A DNA stretch of 15,742 bases, from the NCBI GenBank assembly GCA_003661825.1, contig QMWW01000011.1, forward strand, positions 1-15,742, written 5' to 3'. This document shows, piece by piece, positions 14,406-15,742 of this stretch; within the stretch, counting starts at the first letter, position 1; the number at the start of each line of letters is the position of its first letter. The stretch is from Thermoprotei archaeon (lineage in GTDB: Archaea; Thermoproteota; Thermoprotei_A; Sulfolobales; Desulfurococcaceae). The notes under the pieces were generated by a model, which was given only the letters and a program-made list of their open reading frames with translations, was not told the origin of the DNA and searched no databases. The translations under genes were made by a program, and so were the position numbers.

Positions 14406-14610
14406 ATTTGACAAGCTTTACGCCGAGTTTGATGTCGAGCTTTACGGATCCACTCATCCCCATTAACCAATTAATGAACGAGTAGTAAACCTTTTCCGAT
14501 CTTACTATTCTAGCAAACCACAAATAGCTATTCCCAGTTTTCCACATACTTTTCTGTGAAAAACGCGGAATAGTTAGAGCTTCTAAGCCCCCACACTCTC
14601 CTAAATACAA
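14365..14610 (-). CDS. Doubtful small ORF or gene remnant
   Basis: This open frame of 81 codons starts at TTG 14610 and overlaps the end of the 90-aa gene by 41 nt. The central part (WKTGNSYLWFARIVRSEKVY and WLMGMSGSVKLDIKLGVKLV) looks protein-like in residue choice and strand pattern, while the ends do not. No convincing ribosome site precedes it. It may be a remnant of a lost gene rather than a working one. Confidence 0.3.
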   Translation of the reverse strand: MYLGECGGLEALTIPRFSQKSMWKTGNSYLWFARIVRSEKVYYSFINWLMGMSGSVKLDIKLGVKLVKFNLSCAAIAYGYL

Positions 14611-14617
14611 GGTAATA

Positions 14618-14713
14618 GACGGGGCTTGGAGATCGTGTTTCGGATATTCTGTAGGCGGAACTGGGGAGTTGCACCCAGGAGAAGGGGTTTAGGAGAGCAT
14701 AGTAGCCCCGTCC
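14618..14713. ncRNA. Possible structured RNA closed by 9-bp stem
   Basis: GACGGGGCT (14618-14626) and AGCCCCGTC (14705-14713) are exact reverse complements and would close a 96-nt element. Inside, CTGGG (14661-14665) and CCCAG (14674-14678) form a hairpin. The region has no convincing gene. It lacks a tRNA T-loop and clear box C/D motifs, so no known RNA family is assigned, and the strand is undetermined. Confidence 0.3.
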
Positions 14714-14716
14714 ATG

Positions 14717-14903
14717 AGTAAACCCTCAAGTACCGCAAAAGTCTACCTAGTAAACCCGTATCCCTATGGAATCTCTAGGGGCTTGGCAAACCATGTAGAG
14801 TTTACCCTTGCAACAGGTTAACCAGGGTTTACTATGGTTCACCGAGGTTTACTAGGGTTAACTAGTGAACCGCTATAGGGTTTACCAAGGTTTGCGGTTT
14901 ATC
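14717..14903. repeat. GGTTTACYA repeat array, core with exact 10-bp period
   Basis: Five adjacent units begin GGTT at 14816, 14826, 14836, 14846 and 14856: GGTTAACCA, GGTTTACTA, GGTTCACCG, GGTTTACTA and GGTTAACTA. An inverted GAACC follows at 14867-14871, then GGTTTACCA at 14879, GGTTTGCGG at 14889 and GGTTTATC at 14896. Inverted or degenerate copies occur upstream at 14717-14726, 14749-14758, 14785-14793 and 14798-14807. GGTTCAC (14836-14842) and GTGAACC (14865-14871) also form an inverted pair. The 10-bp phase puts all core units on one DNA face, as for cooperative protein binding. It lies upstream of the 65-aa gene. Confidence 0.75.
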
Positions 14904-14989
14904 TAGCGGGGACTTATGTAGAAGGGGGATCCCCTATCCATAGGCGCAGAAAACGCTGAAGGCGATAAACATGGGGAGAGGAGTGCAGT

Positions 14990-15187
14990 ATGAGGATATG
15001 GTTAACCAGGGAAATAGGTTTTGGGCTTAAGGGCTTCATGGTAGAAGAAGATGCCATAGGAAACAGTAGCTATAAGTACTTGGTTCTAGGCAAAACGGAA
15101 TACTCCCCGCTAACCTATGCTGTTAAAACAGAGTGGAAAGATATGGGGGAGAGAAAAAGCTACGTTACTCTAGGGAAGCTATTCTAA
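14990..15187 (+). CDS. Small protein downstream of repeat array
   Basis: This 65-aa protein begins at ATG 14990, with GGGGAGAGGAG just upstream as a good ribosome site. It is a mix of short strands (KYLVLGK, LTYAVKTEW, KSYVTLGKLF) without a membrane segment or known motif. Its stop overlaps the convergent pilin-like gene by 4 nt. The long repeat array upstream makes it a candidate for a tightly regulated gene. Family unknown. Confidence 0.5.
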   Translation: MRIWLTREIGFGLKGFMVEEDAIGNSSYKYLVLGKTEYSPLTYAVKTEWKDMGERKSYVTLGKLF

Positions 15188-15742
15188 GGGAGCTGTACCT
15201 GCTTCGGATACTCATTACCAGCGCTAGTATGTAGCTTAACCTCAATAGTCATACCGGGATTAAAGTATCCTCCGCTCTGGATAACTATCACTATAGTAGC
15301 ATTCCCACCGCTTTTCAGCGATACTCTACTGGTGTCGAAAGAATTCCAATTATTATCACTATTACACTTTCCTTCTGAATATACTTCGGTTACATCGGTT
15401 GGAGACTCTGTGCCACTAGCATAACAAATCGCAATATTTGAATCTGTATTATAGTAATCATACGGTTTACCATTTATGTATATTTGGTCTATTGTTGTAT
15501 CAGAAGTTCCAGTGTTTTTGACTTGTAAGACCACCATCCATCCAGTATCTTGTGAATCGCCATCACCATTTATATCAGTGCCTTCCTCACCAATAGAGCT
15601 TTCATCGTAACTAACAGCATATATGGTTGGTATTTCTAGTTTTTCGAATCTTGTCATTGCTCCTACTATTCCTGTCATCCAGAATGCTACTGCTATTGCG
15701 ATCGTTATCGCTACCGCTACTATTATCACCGTAGCTATAACC
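15184..15742 (-). CDS. Archaeal type IV pilin/archaellin-like protein, partial
   Basis: The gene runs off the window. The frame stays open past the GTG at 15729 to the edge, reading VIATVIIVAVAITIAIAVAF. This is the conserved hydrophobic N-terminal helix found just after the prepilin peptidase site in archaeal pilins and related secreted proteins, so the real start lies outside. After the helix (through GIVGAM) comes a beta-rich domain of about 150 residues with KNTGTSDTTIDQIYINGK, an Asn/Asp/Ser-rich surface and two cysteines (in AICYASG and GKCNSD). DINGDGDSQD (52-61, counted from the GTG) resembles a calcium-binding loop of the dockerin or thrombospondin-3 type. The role is a surface pilus subunit or pilin-like surface protein. 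It is more AT-rich than its neighbours. Confidence 0.8.
   Translation of the reverse strand, partial: VIATVIIVAVAITIAIAVAFWMTGIVGAMTRFEKLEIPTIYAVSYDESSIGEEGTDINGDGDSQDTGWMVVLQVKNTGTSDTTIDQIYINGKPYDYYNTDSNIAICYASGTESPTDVTEVYSEGKCNSDNNWNSFDTSRVSLKSGGNATIVIVIQSGGYFNPGMTIEVKLHTSAGNEYPKQVQLP

Noticed and set aside
14618..14713. tRNA gene
   Set aside because: The closing stem could mimic an acceptor stem, but there is no T-arm with a GTTCRA loop, no recognisable anticodon arm, and the spacing is wrong.
14717..14903. CRISPR array
   Set aside because: The repeating units are about 9 bp at a 10-bp spacing with no unique spacers, and no cas genes are present.

Overview
The window looks like a hyperthermophilic Thermoproteota (crenarchaeal) chromosome segment, probably Desulfurococcales-like. 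The signs are Arg codons dominated by AGA/AGG, heavy use of ATA and CTA, many TTG and GTG starts, Shine-Dalgarno sites of the AGGTG type, TATA boxes about 30 nt before starts, a class III (pilin-like) signal peptide on a sugar-binding protein, and an archaeal type IV pilin/archaellin-like protein. This assignment is inference from style, not from a marker gene; no rRNA or tRNA was found.

Layout. 1-323: no intact gene, with a perfect 11-bp inverted repeat and a short coding remnant. 324-1127 (-): a C-terminally anchored surface protein. 1348-1740 (+): a small membrane-anchored extracytoplasmic protein. 1856-6553 (-): a complete carbohydrate-type ABC importer operon in the order binding protein, permease, permease, ATPase, with stop/start overlaps or short gaps. 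6554-7594: a gene graveyard upstream of that operon. It holds the operon promoter with a nested dyad, a sulfite-oxidase-family molybdopterin enzyme gene broken by at least four frameshifts and lacking the Mo-ligand cysteine codon, and a broken membrane-protein gene. 7595-8509 (+): an AT-rich, membrane-anchored metallo-beta-lactamase-fold protein, preceded by a tandem 26-bp direct repeat that carries TATA boxes. A further C-terminal gene remnant follows at 8506-8628 (-).

8636-11718 (-) is a co-directional run. Four tightly coupled unrecognised genes (83, 147, 133 and 252 aa) are followed by a membrane-anchored SagB/nitroreductase-like flavoprotein and a three-helix membrane protein with intramembrane histidines. 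11807-12154 (+) is a small uncharacterised protein converging with an HD-domain phosphohydrolase (12147-13715, -). 13843-14070 (-) is a small winged-helix regulator, divergent from a small helical protein (14133-14405, +) across a 62-bp spacer that may hold a shared promoter. 14406-14989 is mostly non-coding. It has a 9-bp closing stem around a possible structured RNA and a striking array of GGTTNACYA units, five of them at an exact 10-bp period, upstream of a 65-aa gene. The window ends inside a pilin-like gene on the minus strand.

Together: the ABC operon imports sugars through a pilin-like-processed, membrane-tethered binding protein. The SagB-like protein and the histidine-bearing membrane protein may form a redox pair. 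The molybdoenzyme locus between them is decaying. The least explained items are the 10-bp phased array, the RNA-like stem before it, and the 26-bp promoter duplication before the metallo-beta-lactamase gene.
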